Notes: a model not told the origin generated them from the letters alone. Positions 17,373 through 25,768 are shown, counted from the first letter of the stretch. The stretch: 64,000 nucleotides of DNA from JAKAWW01 sp049965095 (GCA_049965095.1 JBMFWR010000001.1:101753-165752); one strand, 5' to 3'. Translations and numbers: made by a program.

Positions 17373-18674
17373 ATGGATTTGGGAGAAGGTCTGCGCCAGG
17401 CAATAGCAAAACTGACGCGCACGACCATAATAGATGCCAAAACAATAAGGGAGTTTACAAAGGAGCTTCAGAAGGTTTTGCTGAGCTCAGATGTAGAAGT
17501 AAAACTGGTTTTTGACTTCACCAAGAGCATAGAAGAAAAAGCGCTAAAAAGCAAGCCTCCTGCTGGGTTGTCGCCGCACGATTACATAACAAACATTGTA
17601 TATGAGGAACTTGTAAAGCTTGTGGGCAGCACTTATGAACCTGAAATGAAGAAGCAGCGCATACTGCTGGCAGGCCTTTACGGCTCAGGAAAGACAACTA
17701 CCGCAGCTAAGCTTGCAAAGTTCTACCAGGATAGAGGAATGGGTGCTGGTCTTATATGTTGCGATGTGGAAAGGCCTGCAGCGTACGAGCAGCTCAAGAC
17801 CCTTGCAGAGCAAGCCGGGGTATCATTTTTTGGCATAAAAGGGGAAAAGGATCCTGTAAAAATAGTAAATCAGGGGCTTGAAAAGCTTAGCGACAAGCCA
17901 GTAATAATATGCGACACAAGCGGCAGGAATGCGCTTGACGATGAGCTTATAACAGAGCTAAAGAGAATATCTGCAGCTTTCAAGCCAGATGAGAAAATAT
18001 TGGTAGTAAGTGCTGATACGGGCCAAGTTGCCGGCAAGCAGGCAAGGGAGTTTGACAACGCGATAAAAATATCTGGCATAATAGTAACCAAGATGGATGG
18101 ATCGGGCAAGGGCGGAGGCGCACTTAGTGCGGCCAATGCGGCACATGCCCGTGCACTTTTCATAGGAACAGGGGAAAAATTGAATAATCTAGAGCCTTTC
18201 AATGCAGAAAAGTTTATTGGCGGGCTGCTAGGCATGCCTGATATAGAAAGCCTTGTGGAGCATGTTCAGCAAGCGGTGAAGGAAGCTTCGCTGAAGCCAG
18301 AAGAAATAAACATGGAAAAACTGAACTTTGAGACATTTTACGCGCAGCTCAAGGCAATGAACAAGATGGGACCGCTGAAGAATGTGCTTGGTATGCTTGG
18401 CGCAGTAGATGCACCAAAGGAACTTGTTGAGCAAAGCGAGGAAAAGCTCAAGCGCTACAAGGTAATAATAGATTCAATGACAAAAGAGGAGCGCAGCGAC
18501 GAGAAATTAATACATGAAAGCAGCCGTATAAAGCGCATAGCGAAAGGCAGTGGTACAACCGAAAAGGATGTCCATGGCTTGATTGCTGATTTCGGCAAAA
18601 TGAAAAAGATGTTTGACATGTTCAAAAACGACCGCAGTTTCAGGAAAAGATTCTCAAAGATGGGCATTGGATAA
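17373..18674 (+). CDS. srp54: Signal recognition particle protein SRP54
   Basis: 433-residue GTPase of the signal recognition particle. N domain (residues 1-90), then G domain with GLYGSGKTTTAAKL (G1, near residue 100), DTSGR (G3) and TKMDGSGKGGGAL (G4). The C-terminal M domain is methionine- and lysine-rich and binds SRP RNA helix 8 and signal peptides. The ATG at 17373 gives the family N-terminus MDLGEGLRQAIAKL; an in-frame ATG at 17322 would add an untypical extension. The SRP RNA partner lies at 28991-29268, and the SecY channel at 24186. Confidence 0.95.
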   Translation: MDLGEGLRQAIAKLTRTTIIDAKTIREFTKELQKVLLSSDVEVKLVFDFTKSIEEKALKSKPPAGLSPHDYITNIVYEELVKLVGSTYEPEMKKQRILLAGLYGSGKTTTAAKLAKFYQDRGMGAGLICCDVERPAAYEQLKTLAEQAGVSFFGIKGEKDPVKIVNQGLEKLSDKPVIICDTSGRNALDDELITELKRISAAFKPDEKILVVSADTGQVAGKQAREFDNAIKISGIIVTKMDGSGKGGGALSAANAAHARALFIGTGEKLNNLEPFNAEKFIGGLLGMPDIESLVEHVQQAVKEASLKPEEINMEKLNFETFYAQLKAMNKMGPLKNVLGMLGAVDAPKELVEQSEEKLKRYKVIIDSMTKEERSDEKLIHESSRIKRIAKGSGTTEKDVHGLIADFGKMKKMFDMFKNDRSFRKRFSKMGIG

Positions 18675-18738
18675 GAAATCAAAACACAAAAACGAGAAGA
18701 AGAAAAAAATGAAAACAAAAATAGGCGGTAAAAACCGT

Positions 18739-18789
18739 CTACTTGCGCTTTTTAGCCTTTCCCTTATTTTTCTTTGCCATTTCTGTCAC
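18739..18789 (-). CDS. Tiny highly basic ORF (13-16 residues), tentative
   Basis: Reading from GTG 18789 or ATG 18780 gives MTEMAKKNKGKAKKRK, of which nine of sixteen residues are lysine or arginine. A TATA-like element at 18815-18822 predicts transcription starting close to 18792, directly at the GTG. The stop is followed by a short CGGT/ACCG hairpin and a T-rich stretch. The unit therefore looks like a self-contained minigene or small RNA. No family is known to me. It may be noise, since short Lys-rich ORFs arise easily in AT-rich DNA. Confidence 0.3.
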   Translation of the reverse strand: MTEMAKKNKGKAKKRK

Positions 18790-18814
18790 TCTTATATATT
18801 TATATCTTGAATAT

Positions 18815-18822
18815 ATATTTAA
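18815..18822 (-). promoter_or_regulatory. TATA box of the tiny basic ORF
   Basis: On the minus strand this reads TTAAATAT, about 27 bases upstream of the GTG at 18789. This is good spacing for leaderless transcription. Confidence 0.4.
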
Positions 18823-18904
18823 GCATGATTATACGTCGTTAAAATTAAAGTAAACATATATATACAAAAGTAAATGTTTTACTACAGCAAGTAAGGTGTA
18901 GGGC

Positions 18905-20002
18905 TTGGCCGAAAAAAGTGAGTTCCTAGAAGAAAAGCTCGAAAGCCTCAAGGAAGAATACTCAAAGACAAAATACAACAAAGCAACAAACAAGCATCTT
19001 GGCATATTGAGGCGCAAAATTGCCGAAGTAAGAAAAGAGCTAATAGAATCGAGCAAGGGGAAGAAGGGCAAGGGCTTTTTTGTCAAGAAGGGTGGTGATG
19101 CTACTGTTGCTCTCGTTGGCTTTCCAAGCACCGGCAAATCAACTCTTATAAACGTGCTAACTGGCACAAGCTCCAAGACCGCTCAGCACGCTTTCACCAC
19201 ATTGGAGATAATTCCCGGTACATTGGTCTACAGAGGTGCCCACATACAGGTTTTTGACATGCCTGGCATAATAGAGGGGGCAAGCTCTGGCCTTGGCGGC
19301 GGGCGTTCCGTCATTTCTGCGTTGAGGACCGCGGATCTTGTTGTTTTTGTAATAGATGTGCTTAATCCAGAAGCGCTTGGCATACTCCTTAACGAGCTCT
19401 CTTCTGCCCGCGTTTATGCTAACAAACAAAAGCCTGAAGTTAAAATAGAGAAGATGCCTATAAATTGTGGCATTGTGATAGAAAAAAATAGTTCTTCCCT
19501 TCCTGACAGGTACGTAGCGGAAATATTGCGAGGTTTTAACATATTCAACGCACACGTCAAAATAGAAAGCGAAATAGATGCCGACAGCCTTATTGCAATA
19601 GTAAGCGGCAGGGCTTTCTACGTAAAGGCGATAGCCGCGCTGAACAAGATAGATCTGACTAAGGACTACCGAAAGATAGCTGAATCAATATCTAAAAAAT
19701 ATGGAATAAGCGTCATACCAATAAGCGCATCATCGAATCTAAACATAGATGCACTTAAGGATGCAATATACAACAGCATAGGCATCATAACGATATACAT
19801 GAAGCCCAAAGGCGGTAATGAGGAGCCAGTAATAATGAGGAGGGGCGCAACCGTGAGGGATGCAGCCTTGAAAGTCCATACGGAATTGCAAAACGAGTTA
19901 AAATGCGCATATGTGAGCGGCCCTAGCGCCAAATTCAGCAATCAAAAAGTCGGCGCTAATCATGTGTTGATGGATGGCGATACAGTAACTTTTATAAAAT
20001 AA
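18905..20002 (+). CDS. DRG/Obg-family GTPase with TGS domain
   Basis: 365 residues, start TTG 18905. N-terminal basic coiled-coil (EKLESLKEEYSKTKYN), G1 GFPSTGKST near residue 75, G3 DMPGIIEGASSGLGGGR, an inserted segment, G4 NKID near 245 and a C-terminal TGS domain (about residues 295-365). This order is that of archaeal/eukaryotic DRG (Rbg) GTPases, which bind ribosomes and help translation elongation. The initiation codon is uncertain because the only family-like start is a TTG. Confidence 0.92.
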   Translation: MAEKSEFLEEKLESLKEEYSKTKYNKATNKHLGILRRKIAEVRKELIESSKGKKGKGFFVKKGGDATVALVGFPSTGKSTLINVLTGTSSKTAQHAFTTLEIIPGTLVYRGAHIQVFDMPGIIEGASSGLGGGRSVISALRTADLVVFVIDVLNPEALGILLNELSSARVYANKQKPEVKIEKMPINCGIVIEKNSSSLPDRYVAEILRGFNIFNAHVKIESEIDADSLIAIVSGRAFYVKAIAALNKIDLTKDYRKIAESISKKYGISVIPISASSNLNIDALKDAIYNSIGIITIYMKPKGGNEEPVIMRRGATVRDAALKVHTELQNELKCAYVSGPSAKFSNQKVGANHVLMDGDTVTFIK

Positions 20003-20031
20003 AAAGAAGAAGTATGAAAGAGTGAGCGGAG

Positions 20032-20517
20032 ATGGGAATAAAATACTGGGAATTTGAAGACGCCCCTATGAAGGAGAAGATGAAGAATCTTAATGTAAGG
20101 GATATTTCTAAGCTTTTTTTTGACAATGACACAGAAGCCTACAGGTTCGCCAAGCTTCTGCTTGAGGTAAAAAGGCTCAAGTCGCTGCGCCTAAAGCAGG
20201 TGCCTAGCGACATACCGATTGCGACTGCAAAGCGCTATCTAGACTTTGCGGTTGAACTGGGCTTGCTGAAGCACGAGTCAAACGCGTACGAGCTCACAGA
20301 CAGATTTTCAAAGCCTTTCAGGAATATCGCGACATACATAAAGGCATGGATGGAGAGCCCTGCCGAAGAAGACGTAAGCATAGAGTTTGCCAACGCAAGA
20401 ATAGAGAAGCAGCCCAAAAGGGGCGGCAGGAAGGTTGCGGCCAAAGAGGAAAAAAACACAGAAGCCCAAGCAGCTCCTGATCCGGAAGCAAAAAGCACTG
20501 ACGACATTGTGCAATGA
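20032..20517 (+). CDS. Hypothetical protein with winged-helix-like region
   Basis: 161 residues. Residues 20-100 contain helices with RLKQVPSDIPIATAKRYLDFAVELGLLKHE and YELTDRFSKPF, resembling a winged helix (helix-turn-helix followed by a small wing). The C-terminal 40 residues are charged, Lys/Ala-rich and probably disordered. It follows the DRG GTPase by 29 bases and is probably co-transcribed. No family recognised. Confidence 0.6.
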   Translation: MGIKYWEFEDAPMKEKMKNLNVRDISKLFFDNDTEAYRFAKLLLEVKRLKSLRLKQVPSDIPIATAKRYLDFAVELGLLKHESNAYELTDRFSKPFRNIATYIKAWMESPAEEDVSIEFANARIEKQPKRGGRKVAAKEEKNTEAQAAPDPEAKSTDDIVQ

Positions 20518-20538
20518 CTCATGCTAAATGAAAACAAG

Positions 20539-20643
20539 CGGGCCCGGCGGGAGTTTCATAAGCCATCAATCTGGTAGCCTATTTTGAACCCGCGACCTTC
20601 AGCTTAGAAGGCTGCCGCTCTATCCAAACTGAGCTACGGGCCC
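20539..20643 (-). tRNA. tRNA-Arg(UCU) with T-loop intron
   Basis: Acceptor GGGCCCG pairs with CGGGCCC; D stem GCTC/GAGC; anticodon loop CTTCTAA gives anticodon UCU; T stem GCGGG/CCCGC; discriminator G. The T loop is split by 30 bases (20553-20582). TTCA of the T loop pairs with TGAA of the intron, with three-base bulges AAA and ACT on either side and an inner helix TAGGC/GCTTA: an exact bulge-helix-bulge. Cutting after the second bulge base gives the normal loop TTCAAAT and a 75-base product. One G-A mismatch occurs at 27-43. The 5' end overlaps the stop of tatD by 10 bases. Confidence 0.9.
20553..20582 (-). other. tRNA-Arg intron between positions 59 and 60
   Basis: 30-base insert in the T loop defined by a 3-4-3 bulge-helix-bulge. 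This is not the usual 37/38 site, so splicing needs an endonuclease with relaxed specificity, as known for some crenarchaea and for the three-unit enzyme of ARMAN archaea. Confidence 0.8.
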
Positions 20644-21434
20644 TCTTTCCTTATCATCCTGTTTTCTATCCTGAAGAATCTTCTCGTGTTGGCAAGTATC
20701 TGCTCAGCCGCTTTTTCAAAAGCTATACCTTTAACTTCAGCGATAATCTTTATAGATTTTTCCACGTCCATGGGGCTTTTGCCTGCCGCGGGAGCATCGC
20801 TTTCGGCAAGCAGCCTGTCTATCGCGATGCTTTTTATGACTGAACTGCGCCTTGAAGAGCTGAACGGTGGTATGGAAATCATGTAGCCGTTGCGCTCGGC
20901 CCTCTTCGCCTGCTCTATATTGCCCTCAAAGAAATGAAGATGAGCGTTCCTAATATTATGCCCCTCAAGTATGCTTAATACGTCATCAATGGCGTTGCGT
21001 GCATGTACTGACACTGGCTTGTCAAGCTCTTTTGCAAGCTCCAAGAAGCTTGCGAAAACATACTTCTGCTTTTCTATTGAAATTGGATCAGTTGCTATTT
21101 TGTAGTCAAGCCCTATCTCCCCTATCGCAACAAGCCTTTTTGCGTTGATCCTTGCAAGGTCAAGGTTGAATTCAAGCTCGCTTTGGCTTACGTTTGCGTG
21201 TTCCGGGTCTATCCCCAAAGCGGGAAATATGAATGTATCATCTGCAATCTTGAGTACTTCCATATTGGATCTTGTATCGACGCCATCGCTTACCATAAGC
21301 TGGATCCCATGCGCTATGGAATCTGCAATAGAGTTCTTGTCAAGAAGGTCAAGGTGGCAATGGCTATCGGCTAAAATATGCTTGCTCAATTTGTGCAAGG
21401 AATCCTTCTCTGTCAATGCCTGCTCCTTTAACAC
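20634..21434 (-). CDS. TatD-family metal-dependent hydrolase/DNase
   Basis: 266 residues, start GTG 21434. TIM-barrel amidohydrolase. Metal ligands appear in ADSHCHLDLL near residue 25 (HxH), the central GEIGLDYK (Glu), VSVHARNA (His), NAHLHFFEG (His) and LAESDAPA (Asp), the full set for TatD enzymes, which act as DNases in repair or RNA/DNA turnover. The stop TAG lies inside the 5' end of the downstream tRNA-Arg, so the tRNA must be cut out of the same transcript or have an internal promoter. A TATA-rich region shared with the divergent DUF929-like gene lies upstream. Confidence 0.87.
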   Translation of the reverse strand: MLKEQALTEKDSLHKLSKHILADSHCHLDLLDKNSIADSIAHGIQLMVSDGVDTRSNMEVLKIADDTFIFPALGIDPEHANVSQSELEFNLDLARINAKRLVAIGEIGLDYKIATDPISIEKQKYVFASFLELAKELDKPVSVHARNAIDDVLSILEGHNIRNAHLHFFEGNIEQAKRAERNGYMISIPPFSSSRRSSVIKSIAIDRLLAESDAPAAGKSPMDVEKSIKIIAEVKGIAFEKAAEQILANTRRFFRIENRMIRKEGP

Positions 21435-21506
21435 AAGAACACCATACTATTTTATATATAAATAAGCATAAAATCCTATAAGAAGCCAAATCCATCAGGT
21501 GAACAA

Positions 21507-22646
21507 ATGGCAAATGGTAATAGCGAAATTAAGAATATAGAAAAAGAAGTAAAGAGAGAAGAAAAAAGCATCGAAACAAGGCTTTCAGAAATTGAGAAAG
21601 GCTACAAGTATTCCATAATGCTCAACATAATGCTAATCGCATTGGTTGTTGTATCAATATTCTATACCTATTATGGCATTAAATCCCTTTATGCGGGCGT
21701 GCCATCCCAACCTGTAAATGTTACAGCGGCAAAGACTGGCCAAACACCAACACAGGTAAACGACTCATTTGGCAGTAGGCTTACTAATATAGATGCACCT
21801 TTTTCAGCGCAAGAGCTTGCCGCAATAAATGATGCTCCGAACAGCTACTTTGAGCAGGCTGGCGAGATGGTGCTTAATACCTCTCCAGGCAACCCATTTG
21901 GTGAAACACTGTCAAATAATGCAATAACTGGGCCTATATTTGTGCAGCCTGCAAAACAAATAAGCCCTTTCATAGTGAACGGCAAACCTAGCGTGATCTA
22001 TCTTGGCGCCACATCATGCGTGTTCTGTGCAGAGAATAGGTGGGCAATGGCGCTTGCATTGTCAAGATTCGGAAACTTTAGCAAGCTTTTCATAGGCTAC
22101 AGCTCATTTGGAGATGGGGATGTACCTACCGTATACTGGAACAAAGACAATTACACAGTAAGCGCCGGAGCGACATTTGGCAACTACTACTCAAGCAAAT
22201 ACATAAACTTTATTTCTGCAGATTATGATTCGCCAATAGTCCAGGGATTCCAGTTCCCGCAGAGTGGCGTAAGCTACTTCATTGCAGCAGCACCAAACAG
22301 CACCTACAAGCAGGCATACTCTTTAGTAAATAGCACAGGACTCTTTGCAGGTACTCCATTTTCACTATGGGGAAGTTCGGTGCAGGGTGGTGCAGATGCA
22401 GTAGTTTTTGGCACCTCACAGCCTGGTCAGCCTACTTCATTGCCTCCAATTTCATACATGACCCACTCGCAGATATTGGCGCAGTTTGCAAGTTTTAACA
22501 CAACCTTTGCGAAAGAAGAGTATGGTGCAGCAGACGTTTACGTTGCGGAGTTGTGCCCATCCATAAAAAATGCAGCTCCGGCATGCCAGCTTCCTGCAAT
22601 CCAGAAGATGGAATCCATTATGGGATTAAACACAACTGTGGCGTAA
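21507..22646 (+). CDS. DUF929-like membrane-anchored thioredoxin-fold protein
   Basis: 379 residues with an N-terminal coiled coil (ERRLSEIEKG-like), one membrane segment (MLNIMLIALVVVSIFYTYYG, residues 38-60) and a large outside domain. GKPSVIYLGATSCVFCAENR carries a CxxC in a thioredoxin-like setting, as in archaeal DUF929 proteins, suggesting extracytoplasmic disulfide chemistry. A second Cys pair (ELCPSIKNAAPACQ) is near the C-terminus. A Shine-Dalgarno-like AGGTGA is 6 bases before the ATG. It is followed two bases later by a cysteine-bearing membrane protein, probably its redox partner. Confidence 0.75.
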   Translation: MANGNSEIKNIEKEVKREEKSIETRLSEIEKGYKYSIMLNIMLIALVVVSIFYTYYGIKSLYAGVPSQPVNVTAAKTGQTPTQVNDSFGSRLTNIDAPFSAQELAAINDAPNSYFEQAGEMVLNTSPGNPFGETLSNNAITGPIFVQPAKQISPFIVNGKPSVIYLGATSCVFCAENRWAMALALSRFGNFSKLFIGYSSFGDGDVPTVYWNKDNYTVSAGATFGNYYSSKYINFISADYDSPIVQGFQFPQSGVSYFIAAAPNSTYKQAYSLVNSTGLFAGTPFSLWGSSVQGGADAVVFGTSQPGQPTSLPPISYMTHSQILAQFASFNTTFAKEEYGAADVYVAELCPSIKNAAPACQLPAIQKMESIMGLNTTVA

Positions 22647-22647
22647 A

Positions 22648-23184
22648 ATGAATATGTTCAACACGATAAAGCGGGTTTACAGGCCTTTTTACATAGGCCT
22701 TAACGCTGTAATAGCCATATTCTACTACATTTTGCTAATAAAATTGGTCGCAATACAGAATCACGGCTTTGTCATTACTTCGATCCCAAAATATATGCTG
22801 GCCATACTCAGCATAACATCGGCAATAACCCTTACCATTGCGATATTCTCGATAGGTAACACAAGAAGAAATAGTGCAAAAGCTACCGCAAGCACAGCAA
22901 GCATAGGCAGCGTAATAGTGGGTGGCCTTGTCACGGGTTGTGGCTGCCAGGTGAGCATACTGGCATCATTAATAGGGGTAATTGCGGGTTCAAGCGGGGC
23001 TGTTGCCGCAAACATAGCAATAGCAGACAATGCCGTATACATAATAGCGGCCATAATACTATTAAATATCTTTATGGCTATCTATTATTTAGACAAGCTT
23101 TCCAAGCCTGCCTGCATCATTAAAAAGGGCGACCAAAATGAAAGCAAAAAGGGCAAGAGGGCGAAAGCAGAAGGCGCGGCATAG
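22648..23184 (+). CDS. Four-helix membrane protein with CGC motif
   Basis: 178 residues with about four membrane segments. A short cytoplasmic loop leads into VTGCGCQVSILASLIGV, where two cysteines separated by one glycine sit at a membrane boundary, and a further Cys is near the C-terminus. The pattern is what one expects of a membrane thiol relay working with the preceding thioredoxin-like protein. No specific family is recognised. A 25-base direct repeat (22878-22902) encodes ATASTAS. The last 47 bases overlap the next gene. Confidence 0.6.
   Translation: MNMFNTIKRVYRPFYIGLNAVIAIFYYILLIKLVAIQNHGFVITSIPKYMLAILSITSAITLTIAIFSIGNTRRNSAKATASTASIGSVIVGGLVTGCGCQVSILASLIGVIAGSSGAVAANIAIADNAVYIIAAIILLNIFMAIYYLDKLSKPACIIKKGDQNESKKGKRAKAEGAA
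22878..22902 (+). repeat. 25-base direct repeat, copy 1
   Basis: Identical to 23203-23227 and in the same orientation, 325 bases away start to start. It encodes KATASTAS in both genes, in the respective reading frames. Confidence 0.9.
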
Positions 23185-24175
23185 AAAGAAAGCGCGCCAG
23201 AAAAAAGCTACCGCAAGCACAGCAAGCGCTACTTATGGAGAGTTTCTCGGCAAGACAAAATATAGCTCATACGAGGAAGCAGTACTATCTAACATATTGG
23301 AAGGTAGGCCAATACACGGAATAAGCACCAAAGCGATGCTGTTCCTTAATTCATTGTTAAATCTCTCAGATGGCACAAAAGAAATTGTCTATAAGCGTGG
23401 CTTCTCAATAGGGAAAACCTTGTACAAGAGTCTTGAAGCCAGAAAGCATTATGCCATGTACGAGGAAAGCGTAAAGGATTTGGCGGAATTCTTTGAAAAA
23501 GCTGGGCTTGGAACTACCACGTTTAGCGCGTTTAGTGACAAGGCAGTAATATCAATATACGGCAGCGACAAAAGTTTCATGGGTGCAAACATGCACAGCT
23601 TTGAGGCTGGAATAGCAAGCGGTTTCATAAGCGCAGCGCGTCACGAATATTCGAGGGTTTCTGAGACCAAGTGCATGCACAATCTTTCTGACCATTGCGA
23701 ACTGGTGTTTTCGAAATTCGGTACAAGCGAAGCAAGCGCGCAGGATCCAAAGAAGATTCTTGAAAATGCAGTGCGCAGCCTCTCGAATGGGGAGTATGGC
23801 AATACTATAAGATACGATTACGGCGCGATGCTTGCGAACTCTGCACTCAGTGCTGTCTATGCAGACGAGCTAAAAGCTATTGCCTATTATGTTGGCAATT
23901 CCGTTGCTTCAAGCATGGAAAAGGGCAAATCCAGGCTTGAAAGTGCTATTGCAATAGCAAATTCTGTATGCATGGAAAATGTCATGCTAGAAAAAGCAAA
24001 ACCTCTTAAGGCCACAATAAGCGCCACAAGCTCTATAACCGGCAAACAGGCAATGGAGCTCTATGCTTCGTTCATGCAAGGCTTGCTCCCGAAAGCGGCA
24101 AGAGCCAGCGATAGCAAAGCAATAGAAATAAATACATATGACTTCAATAAAATAAAGATTGCTCAAGCAAAATAG
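23138..24175 (+). CDS. V4R-like domain protein with basic N-terminal tail
   Basis: 345 residues. The first 25 are almost all Lys/Arg/Gln and overlap the end of the preceding gene. Residues 130-200 contain FEAGIASGFISAAR followed by TKCMHNLSDHCELVF, which resembles the ending of the V4R (4-vinyl reductase) small-molecule sensor domain (E-K-C...G-x-C-F). The rest is helical and unrecognised. With a redox cassette upstream and SecY downstream it could be a sensor or scaffold, but this is inference. An internal ATG would remove the whole basic tail and the repeat, so the start is uncertain. Confidence 0.6.
   Translation: MKAKRARGRKQKARHRKKARQKKATASTASATYGEFLGKTKYSSYEEAVLSNILEGRPIHGISTKAMLFLNSLLNLSDGTKEIVYKRGFSIGKTLYKSLEARKHYAMYEESVKDLAEFFEKAGLGTTTFSAFSDKAVISIYGSDKSFMGANMHSFEAGIASGFISAARHEYSRVSETKCMHNLSDHCELVFSKFGTSEASAQDPKKILENAVRSLSNGEYGNTIRYDYGAMLANSALSAVYADELKAIAYYVGNSVASSMEKGKSRLESAIAIANSVCMENVMLEKAKPLKATISATSSITGKQAMELYASFMQGLLPKAARASDSKAIEINTYDFNKIKIAQAK
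23203..23227 (+). repeat. 25-base direct repeat, copy 2
   Basis: Exact copy of 22878-22902, located at the end of the basic N-terminal tail of the V4R-like gene. Confidence 0.9.
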
Positions 24176-24185
24176 AGTGGCACCA

Positions 24186-25652
24186 ATGGCGCTTGAATTC
24201 ATGGATTCGATAAGCAGGTTTATCCCTTCGATAAAGAGCCCCGAGCGGGCGCTTTCGCTTAGGGAAAAGATGAAATGGACAGCGATAGTGCTGAGCGTCT
24301 ATTTTCTGCTTTACAATACCTATGCCATAGGGGTAAATCCTACTGCTGTCACGCAGCCTTTTCTTCAGCTTGTCAGCGTGATATTTGCGGCAAGAATAGG
24401 AAGCCTAATAACAGTGGGAATAGGTCCTATAGTGCTTGCAAGCATAGTGCTGCAGCTTATCTCTGGTTCGGGCCTTCTAAAGATAGACCTTAACGACATG
24501 GCTCAGAAAGCCCGCTTCCAAAGCCTTCAAAAGCTCTCTGCAATACTGCTTGCTGTTGCCGAAGCGGCAATATTTGTATCTACTGGCTATGTACCAGTAA
24601 GCTCTAGCGCAGATGTGGGAATAGTAATCCTGCAGCTTGCCATTGGTGCCATAATCATAGTCTATCTTGACGAAATGATGTCAAAGTATGGCATTACATC
24701 AGGAATAAACCTGTTCATAGCAAGCGGCGTTTCTTTTGCAATTGTTGCAGGTACCTTTAGCATACTCCTGCCAGAGGCTGCGCAAGCAGTTGCAAGTGGG
24801 GGAGCAGCCGCGCTCTCTTCTGCTGTACTCGCTTTTGGCCCGCTGATCTTTGCGATACTTGTATTTATTATAAGCATTTATGCTTACGAGATGAAGGTTG
24901 AACTGCCTCTTGCATTCGAGCAATTTAGGGGCGTTGGCGGAAGGCTTCCACTACCTTTCCTGTACGTAAGCGTGCTTCCTGTGATATTGGCTTCTTCATT
25001 GGAACTTAGCCTTACAGTATGGTTTAGGTTTCTTGCTGGAGTAAAAGGCACGTTTGCAAATCTTGCCAAGTTTATCGCATACTACCAGCCAGTTGGCACT
25101 TCCTCAGGCACAACGCTTCAGCTGAACGGCGGCCTTACCTATTTAATATCCCCTACCTTCCCGCTTCCATATTCTGCAAACTATGGAGGCATAGGTGGTT
25201 ATAGCACATATTTCACTTATCTTGCAACCCACACTACTGATCTGTTCTTGCCATGGGGCGGGATGGTGCTGGTGCCGGAGTGGGTGCATGTAATAGTATA
25301 CACGGTAGTGCTTGTGCTGCTTTGCATCGTATTCGGCAAATTCTGGATTGAGCTGACAGGCCAGAGCCCCAAGAATCTCGCAGAGCAGCTTGGTGGCCAA
25401 GGGTGGCAGATTCCCGGCTTCAGGCGCGATCCAAGAATAGTTGAAAATGTCCTAAACAAGTACATTCCTACGCTTACTGTTCTTGGGAGCATATTTGTTG
25501 GCTTGCTGGCTGCTTTGGCAACTCTGACAGGCGCAATAGGCAGCGGAATGGGAATACTGCTTACCGTTGGCATAATATACATGGTGTACCAGCAGCTGGA
25601 GCAGGAGAGGCTAATGGAAACATACCCAATATTAGAGAAAGTAGTCAAGTAA
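24186..25652 (+). CDS. secY: Preprotein translocase subunit SecY
   Basis: 488 residues, ten membrane segments; the central channel of the Sec translocon that receives SRP-targeted proteins. The plug region follows IVLQLISGSGLLKIDLND, and later loops include IPGFRRDPRIVENVLNKYIPTLTVLG, typical of archaeal SecY cytoplasmic loop 5. The start at ATG 24186 (MALEFMDSI) is chosen because the longer reading begins inside the preceding gene. SecY is outside the usual ribosomal operon here; it follows the V4R-like gene by 10 bases. Confidence 0.95.
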   Translation: MALEFMDSISRFIPSIKSPERALSLREKMKWTAIVLSVYFLLYNTYAIGVNPTAVTQPFLQLVSVIFAARIGSLITVGIGPIVLASIVLQLISGSGLLKIDLNDMAQKARFQSLQKLSAILLAVAEAAIFVSTGYVPVSSSADVGIVILQLAIGAIIIVYLDEMMSKYGITSGINLFIASGVSFAIVAGTFSILLPEAAQAVASGGAAALSSAVLAFGPLIFAILVFIISIYAYEMKVELPLAFEQFRGVGGRLPLPFLYVSVLPVILASSLELSLTVWFRFLAGVKGTFANLAKFIAYYQPVGTSSGTTLQLNGGLTYLISPTFPLPYSANYGGIGGYSTYFTYLATHTTDLFLPWGGMVLVPEWVHVIVYTVVLVLLCIVFGKFWIELTGQSPKNLAEQLGGQGWQIPGFRRDPRIVENVLNKYIPTLTVLGSIFVGLLAALATLTGAIGSGMGILLTVGIIYMVYQQLEQERLMETYPILEKVVK

Positions 25653-25693
25653 AAAGAAAAAGAATCAGAAAAATAACAAAGAAAGAAAAAGAA

Positions 25694-25768
25694 TCAGAGC
25701 TTTCCTACTCTACGCTTCTGCGCTCTCTTCAAGCGCTTTCGGCGCTTTTTCTTCCATTTCCAGCGCAT
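25694..25768 (-). CDS. rpl41e: 50S ribosomal protein L41e
   Basis: 24 residues, start ATG 25768, beginning MRWKWKKKRRKRLKRAQKRR and ending VGKL. The RWKW start and unbroken Lys/Arg run are the hallmark of eL41, the smallest ribosomal protein, which bridges the two subunits. Archaeal eL41 forms commonly contain MRWKWxKKR. A TATA-like element near 25846-25857 could give a leader of about 60 bases. An overlapping 25-residue acidic ORF (MEEERKDALE...) in another frame is rejected in its favour. The family is usually missed by gene callers because of its size. Confidence 0.85.
   Translation of the reverse strand: MRWKWKKKRRKRLKRAQKRRVGKL

Noticed and set aside
25653..25698. 17-base direct repeat (25653-25669 and 25682-25698)
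   Set aside because: Purine-rich low-complexity sequence between secY and L41e; probably slippage and not a functional element.
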